This document shows, piece after piece, positions 1 to 8,852 of a stretch of 64,000 bases of DNA. The position numbers and the translations under genes were made by a program. The notes under the pieces are model-generated. The model was not told where the DNA came from. It made no database searches and saw only the letters and a list, made by a program, of their open reading frames with translations. Each line of letters begins with the position of its first letter. Position 1 is the first letter of the stretch. Source of the DNA: Tateyamaria pelophila (GTDB lineage: Bacteria > Pseudomonadota > Alphaproteobacteria > Rhodobacterales > Rhodobacteraceae); NCBI RefSeq assembly GCF_019966495.1, contig NZ_JAIMIA010000010.1, positions 22,206 through 86,205 on the forward strand, given 5' to 3'.

Positions 1-338
1 ATGGATCATCCCCGATCGATCGGCTGGCGCGCGTCGGTTATTCGGGAACTCTTGTGGGCGAAACCATCTCGGAATCCTACGAAGGCGAGTTGGAAACGCT
101 CGGAGCCTGGATGACGCAACCGGATACACGCCGAACGATTCTTGCGCCCGAAGCGCGTGATATGGGTTTTTCCTGGTATCAGGAACCCAATGGCAAAATT
201 TGGTGGACGCTGGTCTTGGGCGACCCGACCCGTGCGCCGATGATTCCAAGTGCAAATCCGTCGGCGACGCGCCTTGTGCCAAGCAGCGTCGACAACCCAA
301 CTCCAGACTTACCAGCGTCTGCTGCGCCGAATACCTGA
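1..338 (+). CDS. CAP-domain (SCP/PR1-like) secreted protein, C-terminal fragment
   Basis: The reading frame is open from base 3 to the TGA at 336-338, so this is the last ~111 residues of a gene that begins before the window. The stretch GYSGTLVGETIS, followed by ELETLGAWM, DMGFSW and KIWWTLVLG, matches the C-terminal half of the CAP (cysteine-rich secretory/PR-1) domain as found in bacterial exported proteins. A proline/alanine/serine-rich tail of about 30 residues follows the domain. CAP proteins in bacteria are extracytoplasmic and mostly of unknown activity. The gene converges on the L,D-transpeptidase gene with a gap of only four bases. The signal peptide and N-terminal half cannot be seen. 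Confidence 0.75.
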   Translation, partial: GSSPIDRLARVGYSGTLVGETISESYEGELETLGAWMTQPDTRRTILAPEARDMGFSWYQEPNGKIWWTLVLGDPTRAPMIPSANPSATRLVPSSVDNPTPDLPASAAPNT

Positions 339-342
339 TCGG

Positions 343-843
343 TCAGGGATTGATTTTGATCGGCGTTCCGGTACGCACCATCGCGTAGACATCTTCCATA
401 TGGTCGTCCGGCAAGGCGATGCAGCCCCATGTCCAATCCTCCGCACCTCTTCTGCGGGGTTTGGATTTACCGTGAATAAAAATGTCGCCGCCAGGGCTTT
501 TTCCAAGCGCTCTTGCCTCTGCCCTGTCCTGCGCATTGGGATACGAGATTCCCAACGACAAGTGGAACTTGCTATCCGGGTTGCGCCGATTGATCGTATA
601 ATACCCTTCGGGCGTTTTGCCGTCGCCTTCGTAAAACTTGTCCCCAACCGGAGCAAAGCCGAGATCGATCTTGTAGCCTTTGAGGACTTTGTTCTGGTGA
701 AGCAAGAACATCTGCCGGGCTTCCTTGTTGACCACGAGATAGGTCACTTCGGGTCCCTTGTAGGTCTTGAACTTGCTCTTCTGTGCACAGCCAGCAAGAC
801 TGAACGCCGCCGCCGCACCCACTATTACCTGTCTACGTTTCAT
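343..843 (-). CDS. L,D-transpeptidase (YkuD-fold) lipoprotein
   Basis: 166 residues. The N-terminus (MKRRQ, a hydrophobic run, then LAGC with the lipidated Cys at residue 19) is a lipoprotein or Tat-like signal, so the protein is expected in the periplasm attached to a membrane. The catalytic YkuD signature is visible as HGK at residues 124-126 and WTWGCIALPD with the nucleophile Cys141. This fold makes peptidoglycan 3-3 cross-links or attaches proteins to meso-diaminopimelate; some members have other roles. The length fits a minimal single-domain enzyme with no peptidoglycan-binding domain. It starts at ATG 843 and is followed by 232 bases with no recognisable gene. Confidence 0.85.
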   Translation of the reverse strand: MKRRQVIVGAAAAFSLAGCAQKSKFKTYKGPEVTYLVVNKEARQMFLLHQNKVLKGYKIDLGFAPVGDKFYEGDGKTPEGYYTINRRNPDSKFHLSLGISYPNAQDRAEARALGKSPGGDIFIHGKSKPRRRGAEDWTWGCIALPDDHMEDVYAMVRTGTPIKINP

Positions 844-1075
844 TGAATCACTGCCTTGCCATCGTCTTTTTTATTCTTTGCGAAACAGTACCACTTTTTC
901 GTAAATCCCGTATAGAAATTTTTTAGTCCGGACGTCATTGAGCCGCGCAGTGGCGCTTCATGACAACAACCCAATGGGATTGCAAACGCACGACCGGGAC
1001 TTGCGATGCCTTGGCTAAGCGGTCAGCCCTTTGGCTACCGCTCTCGCGCCGCCGCCCCCCGAAAGGATCGCTGTG

Positions 1076-1636
1076 TTACTGCCCGTTCGGAAGCTGCCGG
1101 GCGGTCAGCAACTCTTCGCGGACTTCCAACCGGGGCCGCCAATCGTAGCGTGTGTCATCGCCCGTTCTTGCCCAGAACAGCGGACCGCCAAAGCGCCAGG
1201 GATCAAGAATGATCCCTTCATAAATCGAATCTCCGACCTGACTGATAATGACCGAATGGTGGATAATTCGGAGCTCTGTCGGGGGTGAGATAGCCCAATG
1301 AATCGTCAGCGTCTTGAAATTCTCCTGTTTCAAACGCGTGTTCATGTCTTCGGTCCAGTGATTGCACAGGCCGCGTTCGCGATATCCCTGATAGATCTTC
1401 GCGTTGTGAACGATGGGCGGGTCCGTGATCTGATATTCTTTGGCCAGCTGAAGCGGGTAGTCAAAGGCGATGCGGGCCGCACGTTCGGCTTCTTCAGGGT
1501 CTACCCTTGGCCCAAGCCGCTGAATCTCCAGCGCCAGTTCATCGACTCCGCCCTGCGTTGGGGGCGGGCCCGCCGTACAGCCACCGATGAGCAGGGCTGC
1601 CATCACAAAAATGAGTGATGTGAAAAACTTCGTCAT
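1076..1636 (-). CDS. Unassigned lipoprotein with possible Cys-His-Asp triad
   Basis: 186 residues from ATG 1636; a TTG lies one codon upstream. A hydrophobic signal ends in the lipobox LIGGC (Cys20). I do not recognise a named family. Three short conserved-looking stretches occur in the order of a papain/transglutaminase-like catalytic site: GLCNHW (Cys91), IIHHSV (His126/127) and ILDPWRFGG (Asp145). The segment between them is predicted mostly beta. This suggests a cysteine hydrolase or transglutaminase-like fold acting in the periplasm, but that is inference from motif order only. It stands alone between the L,D-transpeptidase and the sodium channel gene, about 150 bases from the latter. 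Confidence 0.7.
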   Translation of the reverse strand: MTKFFTSLIFVMAALLIGGCTAGPPPTQGGVDELALEIQRLGPRVDPEEAERAARIAFDYPLQLAKEYQITDPPIVHNAKIYQGYRERGLCNHWTEDMNTRLKQENFKTLTIHWAISPPTELRIIHHSVIISQVGDSIYEGIILDPWRFGGPLFWARTGDDTRYDWRPRLEVREELLTARQLPNGQ

Positions 1637-1786
1637 CAATTTTCTACCACAGCTTTTGGACCCACTCTGACCCCACCAGTCGTTCGTAGGGTCCGGGAAC
1701 AGGATTGAATAGGGTCAATTGGCCTGCGGCACAGATTTTTCTTTGGTCAAATATAGGGACAGCGGCCGCGTCTTCCCGCCTGTCCT

Positions 1787-2563
1787 CTATCGATTTTTCT
1801 CCGACAACCGGGCTTCAATGGCCTCAAGGCGGTGGAGAACTTCATCCCGGTAGCTGTCCGTGGCTGCATTGGATTCCTCTGCATGCGCGTCCTGCATCGA
1901 ATTTACGATAAGACCCACCAAAAGGTTCACGACGGCGAATGTCGTGACCATGATGAACGGCACAAAGAACATCCAGGCATAGGGATAAATCTCCATCACG
2001 GGTCGCACGATGCCCATCGACCACGATTCAAGCGTCATGATCTGAAACAGGGAATAGGCGCTCAGGCCCAGATTGCCGAACCACACTGGAAAAGAGCTGG
2101 CGAAGAGCTTTGTTGCCATCACGGCTCCGATGTAAAAGATCAACGCCATCAGCAGAAAGACACTGCCCATTCCGGGCAAGGCCGTCACGAATCCCTCAAC
2201 CACACGGCGCAGACTTGGGGCGACCGAAATAATCCGCAGAACCCGCAAGATACGCAGCGCCCGCAGCACCGACAGCCCCCCTGATCCTGGTACGAGAGCG
2301 ACGCCAACGATCACAAAATCGAACAGGTTCCACCCGTTGCGGAAGAAGTTGAAGCGATAGGCTACAAGCTTGGCCAGAATCTCGATCACAAAAATCGTAA
2401 GACAAATCCGATCGATCATGATGATCAGCGGCCCCGCCAAGTTCATCAGCTCAGGGGATGTCTCCATCCCCAGCGTGATCGCGTTCAGGATAATCACCGC
2501 CATGATAAATCTGGTGGTATTCGAGCTTTCCAAAAAAGCGGCAAGTTTGGTGCGAACGGACAT
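1787..2563 (-). CDS. Voltage-gated sodium channel, NaChBac/NavMs type
   Basis: 258 residues, one six-helix domain that would assemble as a homotetramer in the inner membrane. The S4 voltage sensor is clear (LRALRILRVLRII, residues ~100-112, with Arg every third position). The pore carries the filter TLESWSM at ~177-183, the Na-selective signature of bacterial Nav channels and, from memory, the same as NavMs. S6 (FVPFIMVTTFAVVNLLVGLIV) leads into a C-terminal neck and a short coiled coil (EVLHRLEAIEARL), as in known BacNav channels. The ATG at 2563 is preceded by AAGGAG, which overlaps the stop of the upstream methyltransferase gene, so the two are probably co-transcribed. The physiological role is likely membrane-potential or motility/pH related in a marine cell. 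Confidence 0.93.
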   Translation of the reverse strand: MSVRTKLAAFLESSNTTRFIMAVIILNAITLGMETSPELMNLAGPLIIMIDRICLTIFVIEILAKLVAYRFNFFRNGWNLFDFVIVGVALVPGSGGLSVLRALRILRVLRIISVAPSLRRVVEGFVTALPGMGSVFLLMALIFYIGAVMATKLFASSFPVWFGNLGLSAYSLFQIMTLESWSMGIVRPVMEIYPYAWMFFVPFIMVTTFAVVNLLVGLIVNSMQDAHAEESNAATDSYRDEVLHRLEAIEARLSEKNR

Positions 2564-2575
2564 CAAAGTACTCCT

Positions 2576-3805
2576 TCAGGCGGAGATATGGGAAAGCCGG
2601 AACGCGCCGACAAGTTCAACATGGGCAGACCACCGGAATTGGTCCAACGGCTGCACCCAGTCCAGAATATAACCCGCATCGCTTAACGTTTTCGCATCGC
2701 GCGCAAAGGTTTGCGGATTACAGGACACGTGGGCGATGCGTGGAACGCGGGCCTGCGCCAGCTCGGCGATTTGTGCGATAGCACCTGCGCGCGGCGGATC
2801 AATGACGACCGCATCAAAGCGGGCAAGTTCATCCGGCATCAATGGACGTTGAAAAAGGTCTCGCGTTTCTGAGGTCACCCGCTTCAGCCCCTGGGCCTGA
2901 CGCCATCCGCCATCCAGCGCCTGAACCATGCTGGACGCGCCTTCATAGGCATGAACCTCTGCATGTTCGGCAAGTGGCAAGGCAAACGTTCCGCATCCCG
3001 CAAAAAGGTCGGCGACGGTTTTTGCATCTCCAACGATCTCGGTCACCAGATCCGTGAGAACCCGCTGCCCATGTTCCGTCGCCTGCAAAAACGACCCCGG
3101 AGGCGGCGTGACGCGCGCCTTGCCCATCGGTTGCATCGGCGGATGGCGCATGCCGATCAACTCGTCGTCCCATGTCAGACGGGCCAGCCTGTGTGTTTCA
3201 CACAGCGCGGCCAGCGCAATCCGAAGCGGACCATCCAGCGGTTTGCCTCCGGACACGGCAACGTCGAGCCCATCCATGCTGCTCGTGACCATGACGCTCA
3301 ATTCCGCTTTGCGACTGGCACCGGTCATGGCCAAGGCTTCGGCCAGGGGTTGAGCGGCGATCAATGCAGGCGTCACGAGAATGCAGGACGGGACAGGCAC
3401 AATCGCATCGGACCTGCGCCCGTGAAATCCGACCAGCGCGCCCTTTTTGGTGCGGCGAGCGGCAAAACTGGCCCGCCGACGTGACTTGTCCGGCGATGTG
3501 ATCGTCGGACGCACCTGCGTTGCGACACCCTGCACGTCCAGAGCAGTGACGACAATTCCCCGTTTGAAATCCGCAACGAACGCGGCGTCGGCATGTTGCA
3601 ACTGGCACCCGCCACAGGAGCGAAAGTGCGGGCATGGGGCTGAAACACGCTGATCCGACGGCCGTTCAATCCGGATGTCAGAAAGCATGTTACCAATCAG
3701 CGTTCCGCTGACCTCTTCGCCGGGCAAAGCCATGGGCACATAGATCGGGCCGGGGGCGACGCCGTCGCCCTGTTGGCCCAGCCGTTCAATTATCACTGTT
3801 GTCAT
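2576..3805 (-). CDS. RumA/RlmD-type m5U RNA methyltransferase
   Basis: 409 residues. The N-terminal 55 residues resemble a TRAM-like RNA-binding segment (ERLGQQGDGVA). An iron-sulfur motif follows: Cys58, Cys64, Cys67 in CPHFRSCGGCQ, with Cys141 as likely fourth ligand. The SAM-binding motif DLFAGCGTFALPL, the IDPPRAGA motif and the catalytic VSCNPQTF place it in the 5-methyluridine methyltransferase family (RumA/RlmD, TrmA relatives). The exact uridine (23S rRNA U1939 or U747, or tRNA U54) cannot be decided from sequence alone. Start at ATG 3805. It is followed at once by the sodium channel gene. Confidence 0.9.
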   Translation of the reverse strand: MTTVIIERLGQQGDGVAPGPIYVPMALPGEEVSGTLIGNMLSDIRIERPSDQRVSAPCPHFRSCGGCQLQHADAAFVADFKRGIVVTALDVQGVATQVRPTITSPDKSRRRASFAARRTKKGALVGFHGRRSDAIVPVPSCILVTPALIAAQPLAEALAMTGASRKAELSVMVTSSMDGLDVAVSGGKPLDGPLRIALAALCETHRLARLTWDDELIGMRHPPMQPMGKARVTPPPGSFLQATEHGQRVLTDLVTEIVGDAKTVADLFAGCGTFALPLAEHAEVHAYEGASSMVQALDGGWRQAQGLKRVTSETRDLFQRPLMPDELARFDAVVIDPPRAGAIAQIAELAQARVPRIAHVSCNPQTFARDAKTLSDAGYILDWVQPLDQFRWSAHVELVGAFRLSHISA

Positions 3806-3844
3806 AGCGATGGACTTACAAGGCCGCGCACCTTGGCGACAGTC

Positions 3845-5677
3845 CTATTCGGCGGCTTTTGTACTGATAAATCCGCCGGACTGCCGTCGCCAGTATTTGG
3901 CATAGAGCCCGCCTTGGGCCAGCAACGCATCATGGGTGCCTTGCTCGGCGATTCGACCCGAATCCATAACGATGATCCGGTCCATTTCCGTCAACGTTGA
4001 CAGCCGGTGGGCAATGGCCAGCACGGTCTTGCCCTCCATCACCCGGATGAGCGCTGTCTGGATCGACGCTTCGACCTCGCTGTCGAGGGCACTGGTGGCC
4101 TCGTCCAAAACCAGAATCGGAGCATCCTTGAGGATCGCGCGGGCCAGAGCGATACGCTGGCGTTGCCCGCCGGACAGTTTCACCCCCCGTTCCCCGAGAT
4201 GAGCGTCAAAGCCCGTGCGACCCTTGTGATCCTGCATGTTCAGGATGAATTCTTCGGCCTCGGCCTTGCGGGCGGCGGCGATCATTTCATCCTCCGTCGC
4301 ATCCGGGCGACCATACAGAATGTTCTCGCGCGCCGAGCGATTGAACATCGCAGTTTCCTGTGTGACCATTCCGATCGCGCGCCGAAGGCTTTCCTGTGTT
4401 ATCGACGCAATATCTGCATCATCAATCAGGATACGACCCTGTTCCGGCGCATAAAGGCGCAAAAGCAGATTCACGAGCGTGGATTTACCAGCCCCCGATG
4501 CGCCAACAATACCGATCTTTTCACCCGCAGCGATCCGTAAGGAAACCTTGTTGATGCCACCGGTCCGGCGACCATAGCTGAAACCCAGATTATCAAACGT
4601 GATCTCGCCCCGGACGCGCGCAAGCGGCTCCGCATGGCCTGCATCCTCCAGCCGGGTTCGGGGGGTCAGGGTGCGCATCCCGTCTTCGATTTCGCCAACA
4701 TTTGCGTAAATGGCCATCAGCGTGAAACTGACCCATCCGGTCATTTGCGCGATCCGGATCGCAATCGCACCGGAGGCCACGATATCACCGGGTGAGGCTT
4801 GGCCCGCTTGCCATATGAAGATGGTGCCGCCAAGCAAAAGCACAGGCAGCAAGCCCGCCAGAGTCATAAGGGCGAACCGGAAATACGCCGACAAGACACC
4901 AAAACTGACGGCGGTCGAACGAAAGACCTCCATCGCGCCCAGCGCTGCGCGATCCTCGTGATCGTCATGTGCAAACAGCTTGACCGTCTTGATATTTGTG
5001 ATCGTGTCCACAACCTGACCGGACACCATGGCCCGCGCCGCAGCCCGCGAGGCAGACCGCTTGCGGATGCGCGGCAAAAACCAGCGGATCAGCATGAAAT
5101 ACGCAAACAGCCAGACAGCAAACCCAATCGCCACCCGCCAATCAATCGCCAAAAGCAGAATGATCGATCCCACGAGCGACGCCAGCGCAAAGGCAACGAC
5201 GTTGATGAACTCGGACACCACATCCGTGACAGCCCGCGATGCCTGCATCTGTTTTTGGGCAATACGCCCCGCGAAATCGTCGTCAAAAAACGTGACCGCC
5301 TGACCAAGCGTCCAGCGGTTCAGACGCGACAAAACCAACGGGTTCACGTTTGGCATCACGATGATCGAGTTCGACGCCGAGGACAGGCCAAAGAGGAGTG
5401 GCCGGGCAATCAGGAAAAATGCCACGGCACCAATGATCAGACCGACATTCTCGATGGCAAAAAACCCATCCGGGCCAAGGGAGACTGTCGAATCAATGAC
5501 CATGCCGAGGATCAGCGCGGTCCCTGCCTCCAATGCTCCGGCAGCCGCGGAAAACAACCCGGCAAGCCACAGCGCGGGCCAAGCCCCCGACAAACACCAG
5601 CGCATGAAGGCCCACAGTGTTTGCGGCGGCGGACCTTCGGCATGTCGAAACGCATCTATCCAGTTCGCGATATTCAC
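3845..5677 (-). CDS. ABC exporter, fused membrane and ATPase domains (second of pair)
   Basis: 610 residues. An N-terminal six-helix membrane domain (~30-330) is fused to an ATPase domain with Walker A GASGAGKST, signature LSGGQRQRIALARA, Walker B ILVLDEATSALD and the switch histidine in AIAHRLST, so the nucleotide site looks catalytically complete. This is a type IV (MsbA/LmrA-like) exporter half. Its ATG overlaps the TGA of the upstream exporter gene (ATGA, 5674-5677), which implies translational coupling and a heterodimer. The substrate is not evident; lipids, peptides or drugs are all possible. Confidence 0.92.
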   Translation of the reverse strand: MNIANWIDAFRHAEGPPPQTLWAFMRWCLSGAWPALWLAGLFSAAAGALEAGTALILGMVIDSTVSLGPDGFFAIENVGLIIGAVAFFLIARPLLFGLSSASNSIIVMPNVNPLVLSRLNRWTLGQAVTFFDDDFAGRIAQKQMQASRAVTDVVSEFINVVAFALASLVGSIILLLAIDWRVAIGFAVWLFAYFMLIRWFLPRIRKRSASRAAARAMVSGQVVDTITNIKTVKLFAHDDHEDRAALGAMEVFRSTAVSFGVLSAYFRFALMTLAGLLPVLLLGGTIFIWQAGQASPGDIVASGAIAIRIAQMTGWVSFTLMAIYANVGEIEDGMRTLTPRTRLEDAGHAEPLARVRGEITFDNLGFSYGRRTGGINKVSLRIAAGEKIGIVGASGAGKSTLVNLLLRLYAPEQGRILIDDADIASITQESLRRAIGMVTQETAMFNRSARENILYGRPDATEDEMIAAARKAEAEEFILNMQDHKGRTGFDAHLGERGVKLSGGQRQRIALARAILKDAPILVLDEATSALDSEVEASIQTALIRVMEGKTVLAIAHRLSTLTEMDRIIVMDSGRIAEQGTHDALLAQGGLYAKYWRRQSGGFISTKAAE

Positions 5678-7512
5678 TCAGCAGCCTCTGTCTTCAGGAA
5701 TCCGCCAGATTGCCGATCCCAGAATTCAGCATATAGGCCTCTGTTTTGCAAAAGCGCGTCATGGGTGCCGTCTTCAACGATTTTACCGCCATCCAGCACA
5801 AGGATGCGATCCATTTCGGCGATGGTGGACAAACGGTGTGCAATCGCAATCACGGTCTTGCCCTCCATCATACGATAGAGCGTATCCTGAATCGCCGCTT
5901 CGACCTCGCTGTCGAGCGCGCTGGTGGCTTCATCCAGCACGAGGATCGGCGCATTCTTAAGAATAACCCGCGCCAGCGTGACCCGCTGACGCTGGCCGCC
6001 AGACAGCTTGACGCCCCGTTCTCCGACATGCACGTCATATCCCGTGCGTCCATCCGGATCGACAAGGTCGAGGATGAAGTCATGGGCCTGCGCCTGTTTG
6101 GCGGCTTCGATCATCTCTGCCTCGGTGGCCTCGGGGCGGCCATAAAGGATATTGTCGCGCACGGATCGGTGCAGCAACGAACTGTCCTGCTGTACCATGC
6201 CTATGTTCAGGCGAAGGCTGTCCTGGGTCACCTTGGTGATGTCTTGTCCGTCGATTTCAATACGACCGGACTCAGGGTCGTAAAACCGCAAGAGCAGTTT
6301 GACCAACGTCGATTTACCCGCTCCGGACCGCCCGATCAGACCGACCTTTTCGCCAGGCTGAATGACAGCATTGATTGCGTTCAGACCGCCGCTTTCGCGG
6401 CCATAGTGATGGGTGAGCGCATGCAAGGACAACGCACCTTGGTCCAGCTTCAGCGGTTGGGCCTTGGGTGCATCAATCAGTTTAATCGGCTGGGCAATTG
6501 TCTCCATCCCTTCGGCGACAACGCCCAACTCGCGGAAAAACGTGGTCAGAGCCCACATGATCCAGCCTGTCATTGCATTCAGGCGCAGTGTCAAAGCCGT
6601 CGCCGCAGCAACCACACCAACGCTGGCCGCGCCTTGCGTCCAAAGCACAAGCGCCCAGCCAACAACGCCAACAATCAGGAAACCGTTCAAGGCAACAAGC
6701 ACCACATCCATGATCGTATAGAGCCGCATCTCGGCCATGAAGGTATCGCGGGTGCGGTCGATGGCTTCTTTTGCGTAATTCAGTTCAAGATCATGATGCG
6801 CGAACATCTTGACAGAATGGATGTTTGAATAGGCATCCACGACGCGCCCCGTCACGGTCGACCGCGCATCCGAAGCTGCCTTTGATGCAGGGCCCACACG
6901 CTTGACCGTCCATGCGATCAGACACCCGTAAAGCACGAACCAGATCACCATCGGCAAAAGCAAACGCGGGTCTGCCACACTGAGCAAAACGGCAGCCCCA
7001 ACCAGATAGGCGAGCGAGAACGAAATCGCATCAAAGACCTGAAACACAACCTCACCGGCAGCGGGTGGCGTCTGCATGATACGATTTGCGATGCGGCCTG
7101 CGAAATCGTTTTCGAACCAGCCAACCGATTGGCGCAAGACATGTTTATGGGCCCGCCACCGGATCAAAGTACCGAAGTTCGGCAAAATCGTATTGTTGAG
7201 CAGCAGAACGTCCAGCATCTGGAGCAACGGACGCGCGATCAAAACCAATAGGGCAACGACAATGACCTCTGTGCCGTGCGCCGCCCAGAATTCTGCGGGC
7301 GATTCCCCCATCAGGTCGACGATGCGGCCCATGTAATAGATAAGGCCGACCTCAATCGCCGCCACGACGATGGACATGATCGCCGCCAGGACAAAGACAC
7401 CGATGAAAGGTTCCGAATAGGAGCGCAGGAACGGCCACAGTTTTGTGGGCGGCTCGTCCGTTTCGGTATAGGGCGTGTAGGGGTCGACGAGCGACTCGAA
7501 AAACTTGAACAT
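5674..7512 (-). CDS. ABC exporter, fused membrane and ATPase domains (first of pair)
   Basis: 612 residues, the same architecture as its downstream neighbour and very alike in the ATPase part: Walker A GRSGAGKST, signature LSGGQRQRVTLARV, Walker B ILVLDEATSALD and AIAHRLST. Both halves keep intact catalytic residues, unlike heterodimeric exporters with one degenerate site. The resemblance suggests an old tandem duplication. Start at ATG 7512. An imperfect inverted repeat lies at 7547-7576, within 65 bases upstream, and may be an operator. Confidence 0.92.
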   Translation of the reverse strand: MFKFFESLVDPYTPYTETDEPPTKLWPFLRSYSEPFIGVFVLAAIMSIVVAAIEVGLIYYMGRIVDLMGESPAEFWAAHGTEVIVVALLVLIARPLLQMLDVLLLNNTILPNFGTLIRWRAHKHVLRQSVGWFENDFAGRIANRIMQTPPAAGEVVFQVFDAISFSLAYLVGAAVLLSVADPRLLLPMVIWFVLYGCLIAWTVKRVGPASKAASDARSTVTGRVVDAYSNIHSVKMFAHHDLELNYAKEAIDRTRDTFMAEMRLYTIMDVVLVALNGFLIVGVVGWALVLWTQGAASVGVVAAATALTLRLNAMTGWIMWALTTFFRELGVVAEGMETIAQPIKLIDAPKAQPLKLDQGALSLHALTHHYGRESGGLNAINAVIQPGEKVGLIGRSGAGKSTLVKLLLRFYDPESGRIEIDGQDITKVTQDSLRLNIGMVQQDSSLLHRSVRDNILYGRPEATEAEMIEAAKQAQAHDFILDLVDPDGRTGYDVHVGERGVKLSGGQRQRVTLARVILKNAPILVLDEATSALDSEVEAAIQDTLYRMMEGKTVIAIAHRLSTIAEMDRILVLDGGKIVEDGTHDALLQNRGLYAEFWDRQSGGFLKTEAAE

Positions 7513-7546
7513 TGGAAAGACCGTTTAGCTATAATGCAACACGTGC

Positions 7547-7576
7547 GTGACCTCAGGCAGACCGCCTGATCGTCAC
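7547..7576. repeat. Imperfect inverted repeat upstream of ABC exporter pair
   Basis: GTGAC-c-TCAGGC, loop AGACC, then GCCTGA-tc-GTCAC: eleven base pairs in two blocks with a small bulge. It sits between the end of the CCA-adding enzyme gene and the start of the exporter pair. No T-tract follows on the minus strand, so it is more likely an operator or structured leader than an intrinsic terminator. Confidence 0.4.
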
Positions 7577-7679
7577 AAAGGGACGAAAAACGACAATTTC
7601 AGATGTCGTACCAGATCCCGCGAAACATGTTGCAACCCTCCTAGCTGTGCCCCTGCCTTACCCGCGAATTCAGGCAAAG

Positions 7680-8852
7680 TCACGCCCCCAGAAGGTCTTC
7701 TTTTGATTTTGTGAGTTCGGATGCGAGCCAGGACGCTTTGAGCGCCTTCAAACGTTGCCCCAGTTCAGGGCCCTTCAGATCCGGAAAATCCCGCGCGGAT
7801 ACAGGACACACGGCGCGTGATCCCTCTGCGATCAAACCCAATGTGTCCTCCGGCAGTGGTTGCGCCGCCATCGCCGCGCGTAACGACATCGCTCCGAGGG
7901 CTGCGGCAATGCCAGACATATAGCCCAGCGCTTTCGGACCCATAACAGACGTACTGTTTTCTTGAATCGCCTTCAGAGTCTTTTGCTGCTGGCGGGACAA
8001 TCGAAGGCGTTCGGCCGCATCCTGCCCCCCAAGTGCTGCCAATCGGACAATCGGATCGGGGGCTGCTCCGATACTTGCTTCCAGATGAACTATGGGGCCA
8101 AAGACTGTGGTTGTCGCGCCGGGCAAAACGCGCTGGAGCACGCCAATCCGCTCCATCACGGCCAGGGCGGGCGCAGGATCCGGTGCAGACAGAAGTTTCA
8201 ACATTTCAGCACCGATGCGTTCGGCCGAAAGCGTCTCTAAACCGTCCAGATTGGATGTGATCGCCGCCAATGCATCCGGGGCCCAACCTTGGGTCAGATC
8301 CGCATAAAACGCGCTGAACCGAAAAAACCGCAGGATCCGCAGGTAATCTTCCCGAATACGTTGCTCCGGGTCCTGAATGAACCGCACGCGACGCCCAAGA
8401 GCGTCCGGCAGACCACCCAGAGGATCATGCACGACCCCGTGGCGATCCGCATAAAGCGCGTTCATCGTGAAATCCCGGCGCACCGCGTCTTCGGCGATGT
8501 CATTCGAAAATGCCACAACCGCGCGCCTGCCATCAGTGGCTACGTCCCGGCGAAATGTTGTGACCTCGAACGACGAACCCCGGACCACAACAGTCACCGT
8601 CCCGTGATCAATACCCGTTGGCACCACACGCAGTCCTGCTGATTTCGCGACTTCCATGACAGTCTGGGGCGTCGCACTTGTCGAGACATCAATATCCGAC
8701 GCGGCCAGACCCATAACAGCATTGCGCACACAGCCCCCGACAAAAAACGCTTGATGCCCCGCCCGCTCCAGCACCGCGCAGAGGTCCTGACCCGCCGGGT
8801 CGGCGAGAAACGCAGTTTCAGCGCTTAATTTGAAGGTATCTGTTCTGTCCAT
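7680..8852 (-). CDS. CCA-adding tRNA nucleotidyltransferase / poly(A) polymerase family
   Basis: 390 residues. The class II nucleotidyltransferase core is seen as FVGGCVRNAVMG followed by SDIDVSTSATP (metal-binding DxD). The downstream RRDFTMNALYAD and the RIREDYLRILRFFRF motif are typical of tRNA CCA-adding enzymes and bacterial poly(A) polymerases. Role: adds or repairs the 3' CCA of tRNA. I chose ATG 8852 (MDRTDTF) rather than an upstream in-frame start at 8936, which would lie deep in the preceding Nudix gene. It overlaps that gene by 28 bases, suggesting coupled translation. Confidence 0.9.
   Translation of the reverse strand: MDRTDTFKLSAETAFLADPAGQDLCAVLERAGHQAFFVGGCVRNAVMGLAASDIDVSTSATPQTVMEVAKSAGLRVVPTGIDHGTVTVVVRGSSFEVTTFRRDVATDGRRAVVAFSNDIAEDAVRRDFTMNALYADRHGVVHDPLGGLPDALGRRVRFIQDPEQRIREDYLRILRFFRFSAFYADLTQGWAPDALAAITSNLDGLETLSAERIGAEMLKLLSAPDPAPALAVMERIGVLQRVLPGATTTVFGPIVHLEASIGAAPDPIVRLAALGGQDAAERLRLSRQQQKTLKAIQENSTSVMGPKALGYMSGIAAALGAMSLRAAMAAQPLPEDTLGLIAEGSRAVCPVSARDFPDLKGPELGQRLKALKASWLASELTKSKEDLLGA

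Noticed and set aside
3180..3200. TGTGTTTCACACAG, parS-like
   Set aside because: Lacks the central CACGTG; it is part of the methyltransferase coding sequence.
4799..5878. 359-codon open frame opposite the ABC exporters
   Set aside because: Antisense to well-supported exporter genes; very high Arg/Gln content and no domain.
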